In this document: in pieces, positions 15,074 to 22,430 of the stretch | Position numbering within the stretch: position 1 is the stretch's first letter | How the letters are laid out: the number at the start of each line of letters is the position of its first letter | Source of the DNA: a virus | DNA length: 36,250 bases | Direction: 5' to 3' (one strand) | IMG/VR virus record: IMGVR_UViG_3300013126_000107 | Location: 1-36,250 of that record | Position numbers and translations under genes: made by a program | The notes under the pieces: generated by a model | Told to the model about the DNA's origin: nothing | The model's database searches: none | Seen by the model: the letters and a program-made list of their open reading frames with translations, nothing else

Positions 15074-15255
15074 ACATCAAATTCAACTGCAACATCGGGC
15101 GCTTTACTAAAGACGAAGTAATCGACCTGCCTGTAGGGCTTGCATGCGCGTATCTCGACAGGCGCGTAGCGGTGCGCGTTGACATGGATGGGCGCGAGAC
15201 GGCCAGCCGTGTGCATTCACCTGAAAAGACAAAGCGCGGAGGGCGCGAGCGATGA
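15070..15255 (+). CDS. Small protein of connector region, unknown
   Basis: A 61-residue basic protein (MNIKFNCNIGRFTKDEVIDL start), coupled on both sides by ATGA overlaps with the fusion enzyme gene and the connector gene. The front half is probably beta, the tail RVHSPEKTKRGGRER is basic and flexible. Small proteins of this kind are frequent before head-tail connector genes. No function can be assigned. Confidence 0.6.
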   Translation: MNIKFNCNIGRFTKDEVIDLPVGLACAYLDRRVAVRVDMDGRETASRVHSPEKTKRGGRER

Positions 15256-16076
15256 ATTGCTACGTTGACGCAGGCCGAATATCCGAATTGCTAAGCATCG
15301 CCACCGCCGATGTTGCGGACGCGCTTGTGATTGCGGATGCAGCGAGCCGGATAGCCGACCAGATGACGGGACGGCACTTCTACACGGAGACTGCAACCCG
15401 GTACTACGATGGTACCGAGCGGGACACGCTGCCTGTACATGACCTGCTGTCAATTACTTCGCTCAAGACAGACGCCGACCTAGACGAATCGTATTCCGAC
15501 ACCTGGGTGAAGGGTACGGATTTCGAGGTGATACCGGACAACGGGTATCCGTGGACGGCCATTCGCCGCAAGCGTGGCGATTCACTGTTCAATCTGTACG
15601 CGCCTTCATCGAACCAGGCTAACTGGATTCAGATTGTGGGCACCTTCGGCGCTGGCGATATGCGTAGTGCTGACCCATGGGCATCGGCTGGGCTGACCGG
15701 CACCGTGGCTAGCACAGATGGAACATCGCTAACCATCAGCGTGTCGGCTGGGCTTGTGGCTGGTCAGACAATCAAGATTGGCAGCGAACAGATGTTTGTC
15801 CAGTCTGTCACCACCACCACGGCGACTGTTGTGCGCGCTGTGAACGGCACCACGGGCACAACGCACGCGGGGCAGGCTGTGTATAAGGCTGTCTACCCTG
15901 CGGTGATAGTGAACGGCACTGAAGCGGTTGCAGGAATTCTACACCGAAACATCGGTGGCGCGGGAATGATTCAAGAGACCATCAAGAATTACAGCTACAT
16001 GCGAAGCACCGCGGCGAACGAGGATGCACAAATCCGCCGCATTTTCAGCAACCTACGCCGGGAGCCCTGGTTCTAA
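15252..16076 (+). CDS. Head-tail connector (adaptor) protein with inserted beta module
   Basis: A 274-residue protein. The first 130 residues have the adaptor pattern of HK97 gp6-type proteins: short helices with ASRIADQMTGRHFYTETATRYYDG, then beta strands with VIPDNGYPWTAIRRKRG. Residues about 145-215 are a Thr/Val-rich beta insert (TATVVRAVNGTTGTTHAGQA), and the C-terminal helix SNLRREPWF is typical of the adaptor end. It would form a ring under the portal. The insert resembles a module in the tail-fibre-like product at 20851 and may face outwards. Confidence 0.7.
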   Translation: MNCYVDAGRISELLSIATADVADALVIADAASRIADQMTGRHFYTETATRYYDGTERDTLPVHDLLSITSLKTDADLDESYSDTWVKGTDFEVIPDNGYPWTAIRRKRGDSLFNLYAPSSNQANWIQIVGTFGAGDMRSADPWASAGLTGTVASTDGTSLTISVSAGLVAGQTIKIGSEQMFVQSVTTTTATVVRAVNGTTGTTHAGQAVYKAVYPAVIVNGTEAVAGILHRNIGGAGMIQETIKNYSYMRSTAANEDAQIRRIFSNLRREPWF

Positions 16077-16387
16077 TGATAGGGCTGTTCAATAGCGAGG
16101 CGACGATAGTCAGGCGCTCGTTCACCACGAGCGGCCCAGAGCCGACACCGACCACAGCCGTTGTGGCTACGTCGCGCACGCGCGTATGCGCGCTCGACGC
16201 TAAAGAGCTTGGCCCTCAGTATGACCCCGCTGTAATGCGGTGCCTGCTGTATTTCCCTTACGGAACGGACATAAAAACGAGTGACCGCGTGACAGTGGAT
16301 TCTCTGGTATACGAAATCGAGGGCGTAGACTTCGATGCTGGGGCGGAACGGCACCACGTCGAGGCCAACGCAAAGAGGGTTGACTAA
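16076..16387 (+). CDS. Head closure (stopper) protein
   Basis: A 103-residue beta-rich protein that fits the head-closure family by size, order and pattern (FNSEATIVRRSFTTSG at the start, RVTVDSLVYEIEGVDFD and a final His-containing strand). It caps the connector and stops DNA leaving the head before tail joining. Its ATG overlaps the previous stop (TAATG). Confidence 0.7.
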   Translation: MIGLFNSEATIVRRSFTTSGPEPTPTTAVVATSRTRVCALDAKELGPQYDPAVMRCLLYFPYGTDIKTSDRVTVDSLVYEIEGVDFDAGAERHHVEANAKRVD

Positions 16388-16779
16388 TGGCTAACCCAAC
16401 GAAGAAAGCCAAGGCAGGAAAGGTGACGGTGCAGGACCGCACACTCGCCGCTATACGCAAGGTCGGGTTTGTTACTGATAAGGCAATATCCGAATTCACC
16501 GAGGAATCCATGAAGCTAGGTAGGCAGCTATTGCGCGACCTAACAAAGGAGAGCACCGGCAAGCTGGCGAATTCCATGAAGACGGAAAAGCGCGGGCATA
16601 TGCTGTACAGCATCAAGACCGAAGCAAACAATGAAAAGGGCACGGGCTACGGCGCGGCGCAGGAGTACGGCTGGCATCCGAAGGGTGGAGGCAAAAAGGT
16701 TAAGGGCCGTTTCTTCATCATTCGCGGAACCACCGGCACGATTGGCAAGTGGAAGCGCGGCGATAGGTGGAAAGACTAA
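16387..16779 (+). CDS. Neck / HK97 gp10-like tail-joining protein
   Basis: A 130-residue basic protein; the central helix LGRQLLRDLTKESTGKLANS and the C-terminal GYGAAQEYGWHPKGGGKKVKGRFFI match the HK97 gp10-like (minor tail/neck) family, in which a Tyr-x-x-x-x-E-Tyr-Gly stretch precedes the last strand. It acts at the junction of head and tail. Start and stop both overlap the neighbours by one to four bases. Confidence 0.75.
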   Translation: MANPTKKAKAGKVTVQDRTLAAIRKVGFVTDKAISEFTEESMKLGRQLLRDLTKESTGKLANSMKTEKRGHMLYSIKTEANNEKGTGYGAAQEYGWHPKGGGKKVKGRFFIIRGTTGTIGKWKRGDRWKD

Positions 16780-17180
16780 TGCTTGACACCAATCTAATTA
16801 TCTGGCAGCACCTAACTGGTACGGGCACTAGCCTTTATACGCTAGTTGCTAACCGGGTATGGAGTCCAGCAGCACCGGAGGGATGGCGCAATGACAGCAA
16901 GGCGATTATCTATGAGACGGTGACAGAGGAACGTCACGCGGTTGCGAACGTGATGCGGTGCCGTGTGCAGTTTCACTGCTACGGCGCGGCGGATACCTAC
17001 GCCAGCGCGAACGCGATATACGCGGCCCTGCATGACAGGCTGCACGGAGTAATCGGGGTAAGGGTTGCCGCCGGACAGATACGGATGGCAAGGCAAATCG
17101 ACGGAGCAACCGGGGAACGTGAACCGGAAACCGAATGGAAGTATGCACGGGCGATTTACGAAATAGAGATCGCCCCCTAA
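16779..17180 (+). CDS. Tail terminator / completion protein (DUF3168-like)
   Basis: A 133-residue protein with the DUF3168 layout: a start helix, RVWSPAAPEGWRNDSKAIIY, RVQFHCYGAADTYASANAIY and a long final strand pair ending EWKYARAIYEIEIAP. In siphophages this protein caps the tail tube and fixes its length together with the tape measure. The ATG at 16779 overlaps the previous stop; four codons upstream (16767) there is another ATG inside the neighbour, less likely. Confidence 0.78.
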   Translation: MLDTNLIIWQHLTGTGTSLYTLVANRVWSPAAPEGWRNDSKAIIYETVTEERHAVANVMRCRVQFHCYGAADTYASANAIYAALHDRLHGVIGVRVAAGQIRMARQIDGATGEREPETEWKYARAIYEIEIAP

Positions 17181-17198
17181 CCCCGAAAGGATAGAACG

Positions 17199-17744
17199 AT
17201 GGCAAGTAACGTATTGTGGAACATCAGCATTCACCCCACTGCGGAGACGGCTAAGCCGAGCATTCCGGCGCTTGGCGCGCACTTCGCGAGCATGACGGCG
17301 TGGACGCAATTCGGCAGCGTGGCGCGCGGAGACGATGCGGACCTTGATGAGGATACCGTTGACTTCCCGTTGCTCGACGAGTGGACGATGGTTAAGGCTC
17401 CGGTGTCGCTTGCGGCGCAGGAACATATCCTGAAGTCTGTCGGCGCAACGGAGTTCAGCTTCACCGCGTATGACCTGAGCCAAGCGGCGTTGCAGATTGC
17501 GAGCAACGTGGCTACGGCCACGAACACGCTTACGATGACCGCGACGACGACGAAGCGCACGGTGCTTATCGAGGTCAACGGGCTTGCGAGCCTGTACTTC
17601 CCGAAGTGCGTTGTGACTGTCGGCAGCATCCCGTTCGGCATTTCGGGCGATAGTGCTGCAGCGCGTACCACGTTCACGGTTAAGCCGGAGGCGACTTCGG
17701 CGATTCCTGGCGGCGTGGCTATCGACTTCTTCCAGTCCGCATAA
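17199..17744 (+). CDS. Major tail tube protein
   Basis: A 181-residue, mostly beta protein with low charge (MASNVLWNISIHPTAETAKP start and TFTVKPEATSAIPGGVAIDF near the end). Size, position after the terminator gene and before the chaperones, and the good ribosome site (GAAAGGA) make it the tail tube subunit, which stacks in hexamers. High expression is expected. Codon use is notably rich in G/C-ending codons like the capsid gene, as for an abundant protein. Confidence 0.75.
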   Translation: MASNVLWNISIHPTAETAKPSIPALGAHFASMTAWTQFGSVARGDDADLDEDTVDFPLLDEWTMVKAPVSLAAQEHILKSVGATEFSFTAYDLSQAALQIASNVATATNTLTMTATTTKRTVLIEVNGLASLYFPKCVVTVGSIPFGISGDSAAARTTFTVKPEATSAIPGGVAIDFFQSA

Positions 17745-17775
17745 TCGACAACCAATTATCAATAAGGAGTAGGGA

Positions 17776-18234
17776 ATGATTCAGAGAAACGAACGCGAGC
17801 GGGTTACGAATAGCCCGATTGAAATCATGCAGTTGCCGACTGGCAAGAAGGTGCTTGCGAAGGCGCTTCCGATGGCGGCGGCTGCGACGTGGTGCGACGG
17901 GGCGGCGGCGGTTGACAAGTTAGTCACCGCCGCCGCCGCCAAGCCGAACAAGCGTGAATTGATGCGCGATGCAATGGCCGCAATGCTGGAGCATTTGATG
18001 ACCTATGATGACAAATGGCCCGCCGACGAAATCCGAGAGCATGCCACTATCAGCCAAGTCAGCGATGCATTCTACGCGGTCTGGAAGGATAACGACCCTT
18101 TCGCTATTGGCGAGCGCAACAAGATGGCGGCGATTCAAGAGCAGTTAGCGTTCGCAGAAAAGGTCGGGACACTAGCGCCGATGCTCGCGCGTGCGAACCA
18201 GATGCAGTCTGGCGAACAATCGGCGGGCTCATAA
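17776..18234 (+). CDS. Tail assembly chaperone (G-like)
   Basis: A 152-residue, largely helical protein between the tail tube and tape-measure genes, where siphophages encode the G/GT chaperones. TGKKVLAKALPMAAAATWCD and MLEHLMTYDDKWPADEIREH show the mixed helical pattern of these proteins. It would bind the tape measure during tail assembly. The ATG has AGGAG 9 bases upstream. The -1 frame is open from at least 18096 into the next small gene, as expected for a programmed frameshift that makes the longer GT form. Confidence 0.7.
   Translation: MIQRNERERVTNSPIEIMQLPTGKKVLAKALPMAAAATWCDGAAAVDKLVTAAAAKPNKRELMRDAMAAMLEHLMTYDDKWPADEIREHATISQVSDAFYAVWKDNDPFAIGERNKMAAIQEQLAFAEKVGTLAPMLARANQMQSGEQSAGS
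18096..18102 (+). promoter_or_regulatory. Candidate -1 frameshift site in chaperone gene
   Basis: CCCTTTC is in the right phase (X XXY YYZ with codons CCT and TTC), and the -1 frame then runs open into the 18240-18434 frame. A later imperfect site is AGAAAAG near 18157. The exact site is uncertain; see findings. Confidence 0.35.
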
Positions 18235-18239
18235 ACGCG

Positions 18240-18434
18240 GTGGCGGTGCGGTTGAATCTTGACCCGTGGCAGGTTTGCGAAACGTGGACATGGGCGCGTT
18301 TCTGGAATACATTTGAGTACCTTGAATCGCGCGCGAAAGAAGATGCGCGTGCGCAGCGGCTGGCGCGCGTGAAGGCCGGGCTTGAGCGTCCGAAGCTGGT
18401 AGACAAGTTGCAGGACATTGGCATAGGAGGTTAG
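18240..18434 (+). CDS. Tail chaperone T-like segment, probably reached by -1 frameshift
   Basis: A 64-codon frame with GTG as its only start and no ribosome site. The peptide NLDPWQVCETWTWARFWNTF followed by a charged helix is typical for the T part of GT-type chaperones. The frame extends upstream without stop through ...RTIGGLINAVAVRLNLDPW in the -1 phase of the previous gene, supporting a fusion made by ribosomal slippage. It ends 3 bases before the tape-measure start. Confidence 0.6.
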   Translation: MAVRLNLDPWQVCETWTWARFWNTFEYLESRAKEDARAQRLARVKAGLERPKLVDKLQDIGIGG

Positions 18435-18437
18435 ACC

Positions 18438-20429
18438 GTGGCGATACAAGCGGGCGATGTAGTCTGGAACATAACCGGCGTCACGGATGAATTCAAGAAG
18501 GCGCTAAATCAGTCCAAGCAGATGGCGGACAACTTAGGCAAGACGCTTATGGCGAACTCCAAGGTTATCGGCGCTAGCATGACCGCTGCTGGAGTAGGTA
18601 TGGCGGGTATTCTTGGCAAGGCCGCAAGTATCGCCAACGAATTCGACACTGCCGCGAAAAAGTTGACCGTATCGCTTGGCGAGCCTATCGAGCAGGTAAA
18701 AGCGTTCGACAAGGTTATCACACAGGTTTACGGGAACAACTTTGGCGAGTCTATTGATGATGTTGCGGAATCTGTCAAGGCCGTCGCGCTTGGCTTGAAA
18801 ACTGTTGGCGTTGTGTCCAAGGATGAAATAGGCAAGTCAACGGAATACGCGATTGCACTGCGCGACACGTTCGACGCCGATGTGTCTGGCAGTATTGACG
18901 CTGTAACGGCGCTTATGCAGAACTTCGGACTTAAGTCTACAGAGGCTTTTGACTTTATTGCTAAAGGGTTTCAGGAAGGTTTGAACAAGTCGGACGATTT
19001 CTTGCAATCTGTGACCGAATACTCCACGCAGTTTGCAAACGGTGGCGCGGAAGCGGAGCAGTTTTTTAGCCTATTACAATCCGGTCTTGCATCCGGCAAT
19101 TTGGGAACTGATAAGGCTGCGGACCTGTTCAAGGAGTTCCGCGTGCGAATTCTGGACGGCAGCAAGGCGACAAGCGATGCGCTCACGCTGCTTGGCCTGA
19201 ACGTGGATGAATTCAATACTAAGCTGTCCAGCGGGAGCATGACATCTGCGCAAGCATTCCAGATGGTTCTGGATAAACTTCGAGACACAGACAATCAGGC
19301 TATTGTCATGCAGGCCGGCGTTGGTCTGCTTGGCACGCAGTTTGAGGATTTGGGCGAATCTGCCGTACTTGGCATCGACATGTCAATAACAAAAATGGGC
19401 GAACTGGGAGGCGCTATCAAATCCCTTAACGACCAGTACAATACCCTTGGCAATGACATGGAAGGCGCTAAGCGCAAGTTTGAGCTTGTCGGCAAAACTA
19501 TAGGTGAGACGGTTTCCCCTTCGCTTAACGATGGCGCGGACGCTGCGAAGGGGTTTTCTGAGTGGCTTATAAAGCTTCAGGAGTCAAGTCCCGGTGTTGT
19601 GGATGCTATTACGAAAATTGCAATGGTTGTGGCAGGATTTTTGATTACTACTGGCCCTATAATTTGGTTTATCAATGAGCTTGTAACGCTTTTTGGAAAT
19701 CTGGGCAAAATAAAGGCGGGACTTATCACTGGTTTTGGGAAGTTGGCAGATGTGTTTAAGTTTGTGGCAAAGGTAGGGAGTGCACTAATAGGTGCGGTAT
19801 TTTCTCCGCTTGGCTTGGCTGTAGTTGCCGTGGCGGCATCATTAGCAGCGGCGTACATAGCCATTTCGTCTGAATGGGAGAACATCAAGAAACTATTTAG
19901 TGATTTCGTGGGTTGGCTTTCTGATTGGGCGTCTAGTATCGCCACCGCAATAAGCGACTTCGCTAGCACCATGTATGATGCATTTCTTACGGCGTTCACA
20001 AGCCCAATTGACGCCATCAAAATAGCATGGGGGGGGCTGGTGGATTGGTACAGTGGAATCTTTAATTGGTTCATTGACACGGCGCGGTCCATTGCTGGAT
20101 TGATTGCCGGGACTGTACAAAATCGGTTAGTTGGGCTTGATGCAGACGTTGGATTTTTTGGCGGACAAACTCCCGGGTTCGCATCCGGCGGCACGTCGGG
20201 CGGCGGCGTGATTCGTGTCGGGGAAAGCGGGCCGGAGACGATGATTGTCCCGCCGGGCACGAAGATATCGCCGCACGACCCGAACAACGCTGGTGCGCGC
20301 GGCATGGCTGGCGTTACACTAAACGTATACTCACCGACATTCCTGGACGATGCGCAGATGGACCGTTTCAACACCGGCATCGGCAAAGTGATTTCCGAAC
20401 AACTGCGGGCCGCAGGGAGCTTCGCGTAA
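18438..20429 (+). CDS. Tail tape measure protein
   Basis: A 663-residue protein, the longest helical product here, starting at GTG 18438 with AGGAGG upstream. N-terminal coiled helices (ITGVTDEFKKALNQSKQMAD), then a TP901-type core with SGSIDAVTALMQNFGLKSTE, two strongly hydrophobic stretches at about 393-420 and 455-480 and a Gly-rich C-terminal part with GGVIRVGESGPETMIVPPGT, common in this family. It sets tail length and travels into the cell on infection. The region 19,560-20,150 is clearly more AT-rich than the rest, which suggests mosaic exchange of the hydrophobic module. By length, a tail of roughly 100 nm is expected. Confidence 0.9.
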   Translation: MAIQAGDVVWNITGVTDEFKKALNQSKQMADNLGKTLMANSKVIGASMTAAGVGMAGILGKAASIANEFDTAAKKLTVSLGEPIEQVKAFDKVITQVYGNNFGESIDDVAESVKAVALGLKTVGVVSKDEIGKSTEYAIALRDTFDADVSGSIDAVTALMQNFGLKSTEAFDFIAKGFQEGLNKSDDFLQSVTEYSTQFANGGAEAEQFFSLLQSGLASGNLGTDKAADLFKEFRVRILDGSKATSDALTLLGLNVDEFNTKLSSGSMTSAQAFQMVLDKLRDTDNQAIVMQAGVGLLGTQFEDLGESAVLGIDMSITKMGELGGAIKSLNDQYNTLGNDMEGAKRKFELVGKTIGETVSPSLNDGADAAKGFSEWLIKLQESSPGVVDAITKIAMVVAGFLITTGPIIWFINELVTLFGNLGKIKAGLITGFGKLADVFKFVAKVGSALIGAVFSPLGLAVVAVAASLAAAYIAISSEWENIKKLFSDFVGWLSDWASSIATAISDFASTMYDAFLTAFTSPIDAIKIAWGGLVDWYSGIFNWFIDTARSIAGLIAGTVQNRLVGLDADVGFFGGQTPGFASGGTSGGGVIRVGESGPETMIVPPGTKISPHDPNNAGARGMAGVTLNVYSPTFLDDAQMDRFNTGIGKVISEQLRAAGSFA

Positions 20430-20836
20430 TGGCGCAGTCGATAACCAGCTTCACCCTAAACAGCGTCGATTACAGCGGCACAAACTACAACATGCACGTC
20501 ATGCCGATGGTTCCGATACCGGAGTTTCGGCTGAATATCGCGGAGCTTGGGCAAAGCAACGGCGTGGTGACGCAAGGTACGCTGCTTGGCGCGCTCACGT
20601 TCGACCTGCAATGCCACGTTATCGGCACGGATTCAAGCACGCGGGATACACGATGGGCGAACGTGCTTGCAGCGTTGAAGGCGGCACACGTTGCGGGGTT
20701 GACGACATTCGCCCCGACTTGGACTACTGACATGTTCCTCGCGCGCCCTATCGGCGGACCTGATGTTGGCGAAATAAGCATCAATGCTGTATCATTCCGG
20801 TTGAAGTTAATCGTGCCTAGCGGTGCGAAGATTTAG
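20429..20836 (+). CDS. Tail protein, distal/tip-associated, unknown
   Basis: A 135-residue beta-rich protein immediately after the tape measure (TAATG overlap). LNIAELGQSNGVVTQGTLLG and the last strands EISINAVSFRLKLIVPSGAK suggest a small beta-barrel, as in the N-terminal half of Dit-like distal tail proteins, but it is too short to be a full Dit. I call it a tail-tip structural protein by position. Confidence 0.5.
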   Translation: MAQSITSFTLNSVDYSGTNYNMHVMPMVPIPEFRLNIAELGQSNGVVTQGTLLGALTFDLQCHVIGTDSSTRDTRWANVLAALKAAHVAGLTTFAPTWTTDMFLARPIGGPDVGEISINAVSFRLKLIVPSGAKI

Positions 20837-20850
20837 GCATAGGAGCAATC

Positions 20851-21828
20851 ATGGCTACCACGTTCCACAAGGTCAAGGATAACTGGTACGCGCTTCTCGA
20901 TGGCGCGATTAACAACAGCGTGACAAGCATCGTAATCGATGGCGCGGGCGCCGGCGGTGAGCCGACCGTGCCTTTCTACTGTGACATCGACAGCGAGGCA
21001 ATCCGGGTGTCTGCGGTCGCGACGAACACGCCGACCGCCGGCAAATCTACGCTGACAGTAACGCGCGCGCAGTTGGGTACGTCTGCCGCATCCCATTCCG
21101 ACAACGCGGCGGTACAGCAGAATGCCTACGCACAGCAGTTGACGGAAATTCACACCGCAGTAAACGGCATCGAGAACGGAACTACTACCCTTGCCGAAGT
21201 CAACGTTACCGGCGATGTTGTCGCGGGCGGCGACCTGATAGGCGACAATGTGAGTGTGGGGGCGGACGATGCGGCGGTTGCGCGGCATATTGTGAATTGC
21301 GGGCCAGCGGGCGTGGGGGCTGTTGAGTTTCAAGACGCAGGAGTGAAGCGGTTGGCGTTGTCCTACGACGCTGCTGGTGAGTTATTGACTATCACACGTT
21401 ATAACAGTTCTGGCGCAAGCCCGACAGGTGTGTTTAGCTTTAGTTCTGACACTGGCGCGATAGTTGCAACTGGAGACACGAGATTCAACGGGTCAGCACT
21501 TGCTAGTGGCGCTTTTAGGATTGGAGCATCAACGCCGGTAATCTCCAGCGGTGTCGCGGCATATACTTCCGCATACGCGGCGGTTGATACTGAAGCGGCT
21601 GCTGCGACAGATGACCTTGACACAATGACCGGAGCGTCTGTCGGTGCGATACTTGTTCTTCGCACGCTTTCAGACTCGCGAGATGTAACAGTCAAGCATT
21701 CGACCGCTACCAATGGGTTCCGTCTTGCCGGTGGGGCGGACTTCGCGATGACTACCACGCGACACATGCTTATGTGCATTCACAATGGAACAGCATGGCT
21801 TGAGCTTTCGCGCAGCACTAACAGTTAA
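20851..21828 (+). CDS. Tail fibre-like structural protein
   Basis: A 325-residue Ala/Gly/Thr/Ser-rich protein. The first 100 residues hold a beta module (SEAIRVSAVATNT, then LTVTRAQLGTSAASHSDNAA) that is also found in the adaptor protein. The middle has repeating short strands (VNVTGDVVAGGDLIGDNVSV) as in trimeric fibres. The end, with SVGAILVLRTLSDSRDVTVK and MLMCIHNGTAWLELSRS, is a domain seen at the C-termini of many phage fibres. A role in host contact is likely. GGAG lies upstream of the ATG. Confidence 0.65.
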   Translation: MATTFHKVKDNWYALLDGAINNSVTSIVIDGAGAGGEPTVPFYCDIDSEAIRVSAVATNTPTAGKSTLTVTRAQLGTSAASHSDNAAVQQNAYAQQLTEIHTAVNGIENGTTTLAEVNVTGDVVAGGDLIGDNVSVGADDAAVARHIVNCGPAGVGAVEFQDAGVKRLALSYDAAGELLTITRYNSSGASPTGVFSFSSDTGAIVATGDTRFNGSALASGAFRIGASTPVISSGVAAYTSAYAAVDTEAAAATDDLDTMTGASVGAILVLRTLSDSRDVTVKHSTATNGFRLAGGADFAMTTTRHMLMCIHNGTAWLELSRSTNS

Positions 21829-21839
21829 GGTGCAATCAA

Positions 21840-22430
21840 TTGAGTGCATTTATTCCAGTCACGCCGAACCCAGCATTGCCGACGGTTTTGCACATGGGCG
21901 ACTCCCTAAGTATCGGAATGGTTCCAGAAATGCGAACGGCGCTATCTGGCGAGGTTAACATTTTACGACCTCCAGTCAACTGCGAACATACATGGACGTG
22001 GCTCGATGACCTTGAATATGAATGGCTGAACCCTACGCGGAATTATAACTACCGCATGGTCTTGTTCAACGCCGGGCTTTGGGATATCAACGAGGATTTC
22101 ATGACCGATTCGGCGGAGTACGCCGACAACCTAGAGGCCATCGTTGCGATTCTCAAGGCGCGTTGCCTGAACGCAACGCTTGTATTCGTGAATACCACCT
22201 ACGTTGGACCGGCGGCCGTGAACCGGGACAATGCGGACGTCATAGCGTACAACGCGGCGGCGGCGGCTGTAATGGCGGCGGAAGGCGTGGAAGTCTACAA
22301 CATGTACACGCCGACATATACGAATCACGCGACATGGTACGATGCCGATGATGTTCACCTGAATCCGACAGGATACACCGCAACCGCCGCGCTTCTTGAG
22401 GCGCGCATCCGCACGGAGTTTGGGTTGTAA
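21840..22430 (+). CDS. SGNH/GDSL hydrolase in tail cluster
   Basis: A 196-residue SGNH hydrolase. Block I is HMGDSLS with the catalytic Ser at about residue 22; block III is weak, AGLWD instead of GxND; block V is DDVHLNP, giving the catalytic D-x-x-H at about 170-173. These enzymes remove acetyl or other esters from sugars. In a tail-fibre operon it would deacetylate a surface polysaccharide during adsorption. Start is TTG with AAGGTG upstream; the N-terminal residues before HMGDS are few, as in the family. No signal peptide. Confidence 0.78.
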   Translation: MSAFIPVTPNPALPTVLHMGDSLSIGMVPEMRTALSGEVNILRPPVNCEHTWTWLDDLEYEWLNPTRNYNYRMVLFNAGLWDINEDFMTDSAEYADNLEAIVAILKARCLNATLVFVNTTYVGPAAVNRDNADVIAYNAAAAAVMAAEGVEVYNMYTPTYTNHATWYDADDVHLNPTGYTATAALLEARIRTEFGL

